From the NCBI GenBank assembly GCA_015039365.1, contig WION01000020.1, forward strand, positions 62,001-126,000: a stretch of DNA of 64,000 nucleotides, given 5' to 3'. The notes below the pieces were generated by a model. The model was not told where the DNA came from and made no database searches. It saw only the letters and a program-made list of their open reading frames with translations. A program made the position numbers and the translations under genes. This stretch comes from Amanita rubescens. Lineage: Eukaryota > Basidiomycota > Agaricomycetes > Agaricales > Amanitaceae. Position 1 is the stretch's first letter; every line of letters starts with the position of its first letter. Positions 24,875 through 35,589 of this stretch are shown here, one piece after another.

Positions 24875-27240
24875 ATACGATTTATTAACAAAGACGAGAG
24901 ATACAAGGGTATTAATATTTCAAAGCTGCCAACGCGAAGTACGTTGGCTACTGCGAGAGTGGCAGAGCTTGAGCGTGGCAGGGTGAGACCGTCATGTAAA
25001 TGGATGGTATGCACGACTTTCTATCGCGGAAACACAGGTCAAAACGATCGATTGGTGTGCAGGGCGGGAAACAAGACCTACGGGGGTAGAGCTCGATATG
25101 GCGATCAAAACGTAGGTCTGTGGGCCGCTTGGTTCGAGGTCATGGTTCAGTGACTTGAGAACGGAAAATGCGCGTCACCTTACCAGAAATGCCAGAATTA
25201 CTCACTCCGCAGAATGGGTGATGCGCAATCAAACCCGCCTGACGACTACGTTATAGAAAAGTCCACAACGCACGAGCTAAAGCAAGATCAACGCTAGTAT
25301 GTGCACATTGCGAGAGAAAGGTAAGGCGGGTGCCGTCACGCGTGATGTGCCTGCCAAATTGGGCGAGCGCGTTGGCCAACGTGAAGAACGTGGGGGAGAA
25401 CAAGACGATATTGTGACCGGCCGTATAGAGAAAAATGACAGAGGGACGCGTTGGGGAACTTTCTATCGCCGAAATACTGAATTAAGTCGATCGGTTAGCG
25501 TGCGAGGCATGAATTGAGAGAAATGGAGCACTTACGGGCCCGGTGATGGAAGGAACGGCACTGGATGCGTGTTTCGTGCATAGAAAGTTGAAGGATGATT
25601 GGAATGAAGAAAAAAGTGAGAAGCAAACCATAGAGGGGTCGCATGCGCCGAATAAGAGAGAATGTGCCGCTAGCATGGCAACAACGTCAGCAAGAAAGCG
25701 AACGACGTGGTATTAGGGCTGGACTTATTGAGAAGAATGCTTCCGAATTCCATTGAGCAACTTTCTATCGTGGAGATACATAATTAAAGGAATCGGTTAG
25801 CGTGCGAGACGCAAATTGAGAGAATGGAGCACTTATGGGCCTGGCGATAGAAGGAACGTCATTGAATGCATGTTTTGTGCATATAAATTTGAAGGATGCA
25901 TTGGAATGAAGAAAAAAATGCGAGAAGACGGTGGTAGAGGGGTCGTATGCGCCGAATAAGAGAGAACCCGCCGCCAACGCGCACAACGTTGGCAAGAAAG
26001 CGAACGATGCGGTATTAGGACCGGACGTATTGAAGGTAATGCTTCTGAATTACATTGAGCAACTTTCTATCGCAGTGATACAGAATTAGAGTGACCGGTC
26101 AGCTTGCGAGACGCAAATTTAGCAAAATGACGTACTCAAATCACTATGGACCGTTCCAGCCTGGACCAGCTGGGCCAAGAGTGCTGGTAACGGGGAAAGC
26201 TGCAATGACACTACGGGACAGCAGCCAATTCAAGGTAGTGCCTGGAAGACATCCAATTCAGGACGACCCAAATTCCAACACACCGCTCTTCCACCGGGTG
26301 GGCGTTAGGGGAGGACTCTATTAAACCGTTGGAAAGCGGATGTTGCCAAGTATCACGTTCATGTAGTCAAAATCGTAATGCTTCCGGAAAAGACCATATC
26401 CTTCACATGGAGACTTGAGGGTTCGCTGCTGCGGACGAGACGCACCGCTCGGCTTGGATGCATTCAGGGAGGACCTGTGAGAGTGCTGAAGAAAGAAGCG
26501 CTGGAGGCTCAGGTTCCATACTTCGATAGCGTTTTTGTAATCGCCGACGCTCCCGACGATTCCCCCGTTGTGCCAGAAGCAATCCACGTCGTCGTTATCC
26601 ACAACTGCAAGAACTTCAATGACGTGAGGAACTGTTCATAATAGCGAAATCTAACCTGTGGATGAACCAGTAAAAGAGTATGGACATCAGGTGTCACAAC
26701 AGCCTGAAGAACCGTTCATAAGCGATATAATAAGCGCATGGAATCTAACCTATGGATGAACCGTTGAAAGAGTAAGGTAGCCTGGCCAATCAGTAAACCA
26801 GCAAGACGGTACGCATGTTCAATTGAGAAAGGGCGACCCAAAAGTCTATCCCTTGGGAGCGACGCAACGTCTAACTCCTGTGGTTTCTGCGTGAGGATGA
26901 CATAAGAGGAAGGTGAAGAGAGGCAACGCCGGGTCCTGCCAAAAGGGGCGAATCTCTCTTGATCTCTCTTGAACTCTCTTAGGCTCTCTTAGGCTCTCTT
27001 TGGCTCTCTTTGTCTCTCTTTGTCTCTCCCCTGATTGAAATTCTATTTTGAGAATGGCCCAGGAAACAAGTCAGACTTTCAACGTAGGCAGCAGCCAGGA
27101 TGGCATGAACGACGTTGAGATACATGTTGAGTACTCGGGAAGTTTTTGACAAGCCTAGAGTGATCAGGCCGTTTTCAATACCATCGTATCTAATGCATAT
27201 CATCTTGCTTGTATCTATTACTTTGCTTTGCGTCATGATT
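24875..27240 (-). repeat. Family A repeat, copy 2 (first of a tandem pair)
   Basis: Starts near GATTTATTAACAAAGACGA and ends past the CT-rich 9-mer array at 26950-27030. Inside it, two direct sub-copies of about 300 bp (about 25440-25740 and 25745-26060) repeat GAGCAACTTTCTATCG, GCGTGCGAG, CACTTA(C/T)GGGCC and GCGCCGAATAAGAGAGAA. On the minus strand these blocks keep intron-like signals (GTAAGT, then GCTAACCGAT, then AG). Short ORFs are fragmentary and not conserved between copies. Near 25350 it contains CTGCCAAATTGGGCGA, shared with the gene at 50171. Confidence 0.65.
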
Positions 27241-29375
27241 GCTTATCTTATCATTCGCGCCAGAATACGATTTATTAACAAAGACGACAGATACAAGGAA
27301 CGCGAAGTACGTCAGCTACTGCGAGAGTGGCAGAGCTTGAGCGTGGCAGGGTGAGACCGTCATGTAAATGGATAGTATGCACGACTGTCTATCGCGGAAA
27401 CACAGGACAGGTCAAAACGATTGATTAATGTGCAGGGCGAGAAACAAGACCTACGGGGGTAGAGCTCGATATGGCGATCAAAACGTAGGTCTGTGGGCCG
27501 CTTGGTTCGAGGTCATGGTTCAGTGACTTGAGAACGGAAAATGCGCGTCACCTTACCAGAAATGCCAGAACTACTCCCTCCGCAGAACGGGTGACGCGCA
27601 ATCAAACCCGCCGGACAACTACGTTATAGCAAGGTCCTCAATGCACGAGCTAAAGCAAGATCAATGCCAGTATGTGCGGGTGCCGTCACGCGTGACGTGC
27701 CTGCCAAATTGGGCGAACGCGCTGGCCAACGCGAAGAACTTGGGATGGGGGGAGAACAAGGCGATATTGTGACCGACTGTATAGAGAAAATGACAGAGGG
27801 ACGCGTTGGGGAACTTTCTATCACGGAAATACTGAATTAAATCGTTCGGTTAGCGTGCGAGGCACGAATTGAGCGAAGTGGAGCACTTACGGGCCAGTGA
27901 TAGAAGGAACGGCACTGGATGCGTGTTTCGTGCATAGAAAGTTGAAGGATGCATTGAAATGAAGAAAGAAGTGAGAAGCCAACGATAGAGGGGTCGCATG
28001 CGCCGAATAAGAGAGAATGTGCCGCCAGCATGGCAACAACGTCAGCGAGAAAGCGAACGACGTGGTATTAAGGCTGTACTTGTTGAGAGGAATGCTTCCA
28101 AATTCCATTGAGCAACCTTCTATCGTGAAGATACATAAATAAAGGAATCGATTAGCGTGCAAGACGCAAATTGAGAGAATGGAGCACTTACGGGCCTGGT
28201 GATAGAAGGAACGGCATTGAATGCGTGATTTGTGCATATAAATTTGAAGGATGCATTGCAATGAAGAAAAATGCTTAAGACGGTGGTAGAGGGGTCATAT
28301 GCGCCGAATAAGAGAGAAACCGCCACCTACGCGCACAACGTTGGCAAGAAAGCGAACGATGCGGTATTAGGACCGGACGTATTGAAGGTAATGCTTCTGA
28401 ATTACATTGAGCAACTTTCTATCGCAGTGATACGGAATTAGAGTGACCGGTCAGCTTGCGAGACGCAAATTTAGCAAAATGACATACTCAAATCACTGTG
28501 GACCATTCCAGCCTCGACCAGCTGGGCCGAGAGTGCTGGTAACGGGGAGAGCTGCAAGTTGTTTTGATACTACGGGACAGCAGCCGATTCAAGGTAGTGC
28601 CTGGAAGACATCCAATTCAGGACGACCCAAATTCCAACACCGCTCTTTCACCGGGTGGGTGTCAGGGGAGGATTCTATTAAACCGTTGGAAGGTGAAGGT
28701 TGCCAAGTATCACGTTCATGTAGCCAAAATCGTAATGCTTCCGGAAAAGACCATATCCTTCACATGGAGATTTGAGGGTTCGCTGCTGCGGATGAGACAC
28801 ACCCAGCTCAGCTTGGGTGCATTCAGGGAGGACCTGTGAGGGTGCTGAAGAAAGAAGCGCTGGAGGCTCAGGTTCCATACCTCGATAGCGTTTTTTGTAA
28901 TCGCCGATGCTCCCGACGATTCCCCCGTTGTGCCAGAAGCAATCCAGTTCAGGTGTCACATTCCCAATCCACGACTTGGCTTCCTTCAACAGCCTGAGGA
29001 ACCGTTCATAAGCGATATAATAAAGAGCGCATGGAATCTAACCTATGGGTGAACCGTTGAAAGAGTAAGGTAGCGCCAATCAGTAAACCAGCAAGATGGT
29101 ACGCATGTTCGATTGAGAAAGGGCGACCCGAAATTCTATCCCTTGGGAGCAATGCAACGTGTGGTTTATGCGTGAGGATGTCATAAGAGGAAGGTGAAGA
29201 GAGGAGAGAAGCTGTCGAGGCAACGCCGAGTCCTGCCAAAAGGGGCGAATCTCTCTTAATCTCTCTCAAACTCTCTCAAACTCTCTCAAACTCTCTTGGG
29301 CTCTCTTAGGCTCTCTTAGGCTCTCTTTGGCTCTCTTTGGCTCTCTTTGGCTCTCTTTGTCCCTCTCTCTAATCT
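27241..29375 (-). repeat. Family A repeat, copy 3 (second of a tandem pair)
   Basis: Same order as copy 2, offset by roughly 2.4 kb: it starts at AATACGATTTATTAACAAAG near 27267 and ends in the CT-rich array at 29249-29372. It differs by small deletions and point changes, so the pair arose by tandem duplication. No intact gene was found in it. Part of it is nearly identical to copy 5 at 43-45 kb. Confidence 0.65.
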
Positions 29376-29818
29376 CGGCGTGATCACGCGCTCTTATTAC
29401 CGTTATGGTGGACCGTGGGAAGGCGATGGTGAGCGGCAGTGGGAGGGCAATGGATCGGGCAATGGATCAGCAACGTTGCTCAGCCATGTATCATGGCTTA
29501 CCTGGTGTGATGGGATGCGGCAGGGTGAGGTGCTAGCGAGGATGAGAGCAGAGGCCTTGCAAGCAGGACGAGCCAGCGAGCGAGGACAGGCAGGAGCAGG
29601 CAAGGCTGTGCGCGGATTCCGGAAAAGGTTGCTGACATAATACGGCAATCACCGCTAGGTTAAGAGAACGTTACAGACTTTCACGTCATAAGACCGAGAC
29701 CTTCGTCTTACGACTACGGCCTCGGAACGTAACACAGGTTACATAGAGGGCTGGCAATATGGGTGCGCTTAAGTGGTATTGGAAAAGAGGAATGGTTCAA
29801 TGACGTTAGAGAGAGAAA
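29376..29818. other. Spacer between family A and the LINE relic
   Basis: One ORF (29347-29640, 97 codons, Gly/Arg/Ala-rich) overlaps the repeat array and has no recognisable homology. A short GC-rich segment with dyad symmetry (CGAGACCTTCGTCTTACG, around 29695) is present. No gene is supported. Confidence 0.35.
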
Positions 29819-30070
29819 CTACGGTATATCTAAGGGAAGATGGTCGAAAGAAAAGGCAAGTCCGTTTTCTTTTATGAATTTTTTAAGTTTTTTATCGTTG
29901 TGTCGATCATGTTTATAGGTACGTAAAGAGGAAAAGGAATGAACATACCTGCAGCTTGTTAGGATGTGCTCTCGTGTTTGGTAAGTGCCTGGTTCGCATA
30001 GCGGACAGTCTGTCGACTTATCAGGGAACATCCTGAGATTGTATTTGCCAATGGGCGCGTAGACCCAAAT
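29819..30070 (-). pseudogene. 3'-terminal relic of a non-LTR (LINE) retrotransposon
   Basis: The minus-strand frame ends ...GKYNLRMF, CPLCEPGTYQTREHILTSCR, then a Lys-rich tail. CPxC...TREHILxxC is the zinc-knuckle-like end of many fungal LINE reverse-transcriptase ORFs (Tad-like clades). No reverse-transcriptase domain is present upstream. Instead the sequence runs into a CT-rich 9-mer array at 30066-30126, so the copy is 5'-truncated, as is usual for LINE insertions. Confidence 0.5.
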
Positions 30071-30130
30071 CTCTCTTTGGCTCTCTTGGGCAGGCTCTCT
30101 TGGTAGGCTCTCTTTGTCTCTCTCTAATTT

Positions 30131-30601
30131 CTGACTTCGTGATTGCTGGCCGCTGAGTAATAGTATAGTAGTCCTGATTCTGATGTCATCTCCAGCCTGA
30201 CAAGCCAACCATTCATTATTCATTTAATTTCATTGCATTTGCCCATTGTGCCACGTTACTGCTTGTTCAAATGTATTCAAGCGGTCGTTTAAGATCATTC
30301 TACTCTATTTTCCTTCAGCTTGGGGTCAACGCATTGTATTGCTCACGCCAATCACTTGCCTGTTGTTTAAACTCGGCCTCGATCCGGGGATGTCTAACAA
30401 AGCATTCCCGGGCCAGACACAAGCCATACCGAAGACTGTTCAGGCCGTTTAGCATTGAGTAAGACGGAGCCAAATTTGAATGGTTTCTTAAAGCTATGGT
30501 ATTGAACGTAATGGTGGTAGTATTCGATGGGTCAAACATTCTGCAAACTTGAACAATAGATGGTATACTAAAAGCAGAGCACCCCCCAAAGCGACGTTCA
30601 T
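30131..30601. other. Downstream region of the deaminase gene
   Basis: No gene seen. The GGTATACTAAA/GCAGAGCACCCCCCAAAGC segment next to 30601 is shared with the region after the second deaminase (54020-54060), so the duplication covers the 3' flank as well. Confidence 0.4.
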
Positions 30602-33119
30602 TCAAAGTTTCATTCGTTCTCTCTCCTCCTTATATTTCTCATGGAGATCAGCCCTCTTCTCCTGCCTGTAATCTTCAAGCGTGTCTAGGGAAAGTCTATC
30701 TGAAGTTGCAGATATAGTACGATTTCGCACCAATTTGGAGTCGGTCATAAGTTTGATGAGTTGCGTTCTCAGTTGTTTCCCAAATGTCATGTTCATATCA
30801 CGAATCGCATCTTCTGGAAGTTGGGTCGGCAACGAGCACGGCGAAATCGAATTGTGAGCACCTCTCGTGACAAACACTTTTTCAGGGCAATTTGATAACG
30901 TCTGAAGTAGGTGGTGACAAACTGGGCAGCATGGTTTGGAAACACCTAAGACACGACCTGGAATCTAGTCATTGTGAAAGTATCAAACCGATGCAGAAGA
31001 GTAAAAGCAAACACGACATACGTTGAACGACCCCGAGGGTAGTTTAGGTATCTTACCTGAGATGATGTGGACGCCGAGCAGAGCTTCACAGTGTTCCACC
31101 CCCTCAAAGCCGGTCCCTCCCTCCATTTTGTCCAGTACATTGAAAAATTCGATGCCGGACGGCATCGACTCCTCGAGCATATTGATCATCTTGTTAAGCG
31201 TGGTGCAAAAGTGAGGCCTGAAACCCAAGGACTTGTCCTTCGACGGCCCGGGGACCTTCGGGTATTTGCGCCTCTCGGCATCAATCTCCAAGAGAGGGCC
31301 CTTCAAGGACAAAGCCATTGTGATGATAGCCGCAATGCTGGGATCCTCCACATCATTTGCATCCGTCCTATCCACCCCATCCTTCTTACCCTTCTTGCAC
31401 CCTGCATGCCCCTCATCCTCTGCGCCTTTCTTGCTTTGCAGTGGCTCCAAGACATTCCAAAGTTGGTGCCAACGTGGCAAGTCGGTGTTGTTACTAAGCC
31501 ACGTCTGCAAGGACTTCGCAGCCTTCTTCATAAGCTTCGCTTTCGTCTTCGAATCCTTCAAGAAATTGATGATTTCTTCGGCACGTCCTTCACCAGGGAA
31601 GTGTTGTGATCGCAATAGCTCTTCCCAGGGAAGTAGCTTGTTGTCTACGGGGGGAGGAGCTATAACCCTTAAGGCTACCCCCTCATAAGGAAAATATTTG
31701 CCCGTGACATGACGGTAGATAATCGCGACAGCGTCGAAATGAACTACCATCAGTCGTAACCAGTCCCTATATGACATCCACAGCGGAACCTCGGCGTCAT
31801 CTCGATAGGCGGATGGTTGAACACCTTGATGGTCGGCATCAATCTCACCTCCCTCAGCGCCACTTCCCTTAATCTCGCCTTCCCCAGCGCCGCTTCTGTC
31901 TTGACCCTTATCAGCTGTCCCCTGCAAGAGCAAGAGCTTGTCCTCGATCGCCTTCAAATGGCTCTCGATCGCACCGCTCCTGGAAATGGCCCAAAGAGCG
32001 TTTCCGAATAACATGGGACCACGCAAAAGAGAGAGGAAGCCCCCAGGATCTCGCGAACGATCATTATGCAGCTTTTCCAGCCGGTCTTCAAACATTTCAA
32101 GAAGCGTATGCAGGAGCCAATGAAACTCGGAACAGGTGTCCGCGGTATAGAGCCGGGCTGATCGGTCGCCGGCAGTTGATTTGCAAAGTTCGTATAAGTT
32201 TGGGATCTTGTCGGGAAAGAGCAGGGCAAGATTAGGTATGTGGTCATATAGAGCCTTGTCTGGAGAGTCCCCCTCTGGGTATGCATCCTTGAACTTGAAA
32301 GATGATATGGCTTTTAGGGAACAAATGAAAGGTTTCGACAATTTTTTATGTGTTAAGCGATTAAAGATCTTCGGAGTACAGGCGGCAAGGATATAGTCTT
32401 GAAAGAGGCCCATCTGTCCCGTATGATTCGAGTTGGTGATAATCCGGGATATAATCGCGGTATGCTCATCGAATGTTCGCATGTGCCTAAACATGGTGTG
32501 CCAATCAGGTTCTACCTCGAAAAAATTTCACCTGGACATACGTGTCGTGTGTGACATATAATTTGCGAAGCAAATCCTGATCCTTCGGGTCAGGATCCAA
32601 CTCCTCCGCTGGAGAGATAGGCGTGTCTCGAGTCCCGGCTCCCAGGGAACCATTCGTCTTGTCATCGTCTCTCCGAAAATTCCCTACAGTCAATATCGGC
32701 CAAAATCCGGTCTTGGGTTTAACGTCGTCCATCCGAGAAAATCCTGGCTGTTCCCTGTTGTCAGCACTAACGGATCGAGTGCAGGCAATCTGCTTGAGAG
32801 GAGATTCGGGTTCATCTTGTAACACTACAACACTGACGACTTCGTGGTTCCTGACGAGGATAGTGGCAAGCGCAACGAGTATTCTTAATTCTTGCCGGAC
32901 CTTCGGAGAGAGATCAGATTTATTGGTAAGTGTTAACTTCATCCGCCCAGTTCCCCGGAGGCTGGGAAGCATGGTTGTGATGCTACGGAATGCGAGAATG
33001 CTTGTCGGGGGCGTGGTATTGGCTAAAGAATCCGACGAGTGGGAGGGCGTATGCGCGTCAGAATCTGGGTCCGAGTTTGCTGCGCGAAGATTCGCAAGCT
33101 TCCGCTTGATTAAGCGCAT
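30602..33119 (-). CDS. OTT_1508-like deaminase-superfamily protein, copy 1, 3 exons
   Basis: Exons 33119-32542, 32486-31022 and 30964-30602 give 801 residues. The intron positions are confirmed by the paralogue at 51451. The catalytic-looking part is at the C-terminus: EHCEALLG (H658-x-E660) and GVSKPCCPVCHHLL (C694-x2-C697) form the H-x-E ... C-x2-C zinc site of the deaminase fold, and TRGAHNSISPCSLP follows as in fungal OTT_1508-like proteins. The upstream 650 residues are helical, with a Gly/Glu/Ala linker around residues 410-435. The substrate is unknown; the superfamily includes nucleic-acid and nucleotide deaminases. The nearly identical genomic copy lies about 18 kb away in the opposite direction. 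Confidence 0.75.
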
Positions 33120-34333
33120 TTTGTGCCGATGGTGAGCTCGGGTCCAGATTTGCGCTTCAGATATCTAAGGAAAGATGTTGAAACTGCCTGTGGAGACACT
33201 GGCACGAAGGGAGACCTACCAGCCTCTGCTTCTGATATAGCGGGATTCAAATTACTAGCTATGGGTGGAGAGCCCGTCGGAGATTCTCAACCAGCGCCGA
33301 GGGAGTCCGAGTGTGAGCTCGAGTTGGTGGGGAAAGCAGAGTCTGCCAAGGGTAACCGTGAGAACCACTGGCAACTTGAACATCGTTGTGCAAGCTGCAA
33401 AGTCAAGTTGCGACGTTGTGCGTAGTGAGAACCTACGAAGGCTGGTATGGTCACACCCACGTCCCTGACGATCACTTGGCAGAGCCTCTATGCCCTGCGT
33501 CCTATTACATATTATGTGGCCGTAAATCTACTATTCACACGGTGCCGCATTGAATTGACCCTGAGGCTGTGCACTCTGTGGGACTGCTGCGTTGGCGGCA
33601 CGTTCTCTCTTATTCGGCGCATACGTCCCCTCTACCATCAGCTATTTTTTTCTTCTTTCCAATGCATCCTTCAACTAGACATGCATCCGGTGCCGTTCCT
33701 TGAACTTTCAACCCACACCGGCGAAAACGGGAACTTCCAACCCACACCGCGCACCAGTGAACGGTCGTCACGTGCGGTCAGTGTAGTACGAATGAAAGTA
33801 CGCCCCAGGTAGGCATCAGCCAACGAGCGAGACGCAAATTTTGCGAAATGACACGTCACCATGGATCGTTCCAGGGCACCAGTAATGGGGTAGTTGAAGC
33901 TGCGAGTTGTCTTGACACTGCACAGAAGCAGCGGATTCAATGCCTTGTCTCTGGGAGTTATCCAGTCCTGGCCGACCCCCATTCCAACATCACTCTTCGA
34001 CAGGGAAGGTGTCAGGATGTCCATGACTGCAGGAGTTTCAGTGGCCTGGGGAACTTCTCATAAGCGATACAGCAGAGAGTGCATGAAATCTAACCTGTGG
34101 ACGAACCGATAAACGAGGATCGTCGTTCGACTGTACTTTGAAAACAAATCCACAGCTTGACTTCCTTCAACGGCCTGAGGAACTGTTCATAAGCGAGGTA
34201 CTAGTGTAGAGCACATGAAATCTAACCTGCGGATGAACTGGTGAAAGAGGATCGACATTCTTTGCTTACAACCTGTGGGTGAGCGGTCGTAGGAGGCGGT
34301 GTCGAGCTGAAACGACTGAGATGGATTGGCCGG
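33120..34333. other. Upstream region of deaminase copy 1 with family A and DUF6698-like scraps
   Basis: 33120-33200 repeats the region upstream of the second deaminase. 33460-33590 (CGATCACTTGGCAGAGCCT and CTATTCACACGGTGCCGCAT) recurs at about 54985-55110. 33600-33700 is a forward family A scrap. 33830-34310 is a reverse scrap whose minus strand still reads DWITPRDKALNPLL, then SVKTTRSFNYPITGA, clearly related to exon 4 of the gene at 19631-21047. Nothing here is an intact gene. Confidence 0.55.
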
Positions 34334-34906
34334 TGTAACGTACCGATTCCGGTTACGTTGTGCAGCAGGCATCCGCGGCCGATATTCCGACATCGGAGAT
34401 ATCCGTCGGAGCATTCCGACGCACTTAAACCTTCGCGCCTCGACACCCGTACACGATGCCAAGGGCTCAACCCGCCGACTCGACATATTCATACAGCAAG
34501 GCAATCCGCATACGCGCACGGACCATCGGAGGAGCTCAGGATGATTGCGGTGAGTGCGCCTCGTGCATATTAGTTTATATACGGCTTCATTGTACTGTAT
34601 GGACATCGAATATACTGCCCTTCACTCCTCCGCATCCGTTTGATATCTCTCCGTCGCAACTTCGTTGCACTCACGTTCCTTTACGTCGCGGGTTCACTCC
34701 GTCACCGTCGTACTGCCTTCGCACTTGTCCGACAATCTTCCGCTGCGACGCATCTTCGTCGGACTTGCGTCCGTTTGCATTGCGGGTTTACTCCGTCACC
34801 GTCGAACCCTCCGTCTCCGTACTCCGTACGATCCCATTTGTTAAGCCTTTCCTTCGGACCCCTTTGGGCGGAACAAGTACATCGCACGCCCTTCTCACAC
34901 GTTTCA
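34334..34906 (+). repeat. 5' LTR of the gypsy element
   Basis: Starts TGTAACGTACCGATTCCGG and ends CACACGTTTCA. The first 25 bp resemble the LTR start of the gag-only element at 45282-49998 (TGTAACGAGCCGATTCCGG). Confidence 0.95.
34575..34582 (+). promoter_or_regulatory. LTR TATA box candidate
   Basis: TTATATAC in the LTR, followed about 30-50 bp later by a pyrimidine-rich stretch (CTTCACTCCTCCGC), is a plausible start region for the element's RNA. The other element's LTR has TATATATAC at the comparable place. Motif-based only. Confidence 0.45.
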
Positions 34907-34908
34907 CC

Positions 34909-34925
34909 TGGAGCCCACCGCGAGG
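34909..34925 (+). other. Primer-binding site
   Basis: TGGAGCCCACCGCGAGG begins two bases after the LTR. TGG complements the CCA end of a tRNA. The identical 17 bases follow the 5' LTR of the gag-only element (minus strand, 49599-49583). The tRNA was not identified. Confidence 0.8.
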
Positions 34926-34935
34926 GGTTCCTTAG

Positions 34936-35589
34936 GAAAGTTTTCACGTCATAACCTCGAAACGAGAGGCAGCCAAAAAGGCCAGCGAGAGGTTCCCTGC
35001 TCAGTTAGGTCCGCAACGTAGGCCACGTTTTAGACCGCCGCCGGTTCCGCCAACAGCTGCCCCACCTCCGACACCAGTTGAATCCGCCACACCGCCGCTT
35101 CCACAGACACCCCGTAGAAGCCTCCTGCCGATATTCTCTAGTGCACAGCTTCAGTCCCTCCTGTTTTCGAGCTCCGTACAGACAGACGAAGATAGCCAAT
35201 CACTCCCAGGATCCTTTCCGTCTTCATCTAGGCAATCTCCCGAACCTACTGATTTCCCGCCATATCAATCAACACAGCCGTCGCCTTTACCAGTTAATTT
35301 TGATTGCCCAAGAGAGCGGACGCCAAGCCTAAGCGACGAATCTACTGCTCCGTCCCTATCTGCACTAGTCAACGCACAAGAATCTTCGCCACTTCCATCG
35401 CTTACACCATCAGTTAAGTCGCTCCCGCCAAGCAGACCAAATACTCCGCCTCCGCCGCCAAGCAGACCGTCTACTTCGCCTCCGTCGCCAAGCAGACCAT
35501 CTACTCCGTCTCTGCCGCCAAGCAGACCGTCTACTCCGACACCACCGCCAAGCAGACCATCTACACCGCCACCGCCGCCACCTCCTATC
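34936..35589 (+). other. Open, Pro-rich N-terminal extension frame upstream of gag
   Basis: The gag frame stays open for 218 codons before the first ATG at 35590, back to a stop just before 34936. It codes Pro-rich sequence with repeated PPSRPSTP units. There is no ATG in it. A splice acceptor (CCTTAG) sits exactly at its start, and an ATGATTGCG followed by GTGAGT lies in the LTR at 34541-34555 in matching phase. However, that ATG is upstream of the TATA candidate, so use of this exon is uncertain. Confidence 0.4.

Noticed and set aside
29347..29640. 97-codon ORF (Gly/Arg/Ala-rich) as a gene
   Set aside because: It starts within the CT-rich array and has low-complexity composition; no supporting features.
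31051..31056. GTAAGA as the donor of the last deaminase intron
   Set aside because: The second copy has CTAACT there; the GTATGT donor at 31021-31016 is conserved in both copies and keeps phase with the conserved acceptor.
31067..31688. Plus-strand ORFs of 151-180 codons inside the first deaminase
   Set aside because: Antisense shadows of a well-supported coding exon.
34326..34954. Several overlapping ORFs in the 5' LTR as genes
   Set aside because: The same frames recur in the 3' LTR and end at LTR borders; they belong to the LTR. Only the possible leader exon is mentioned.
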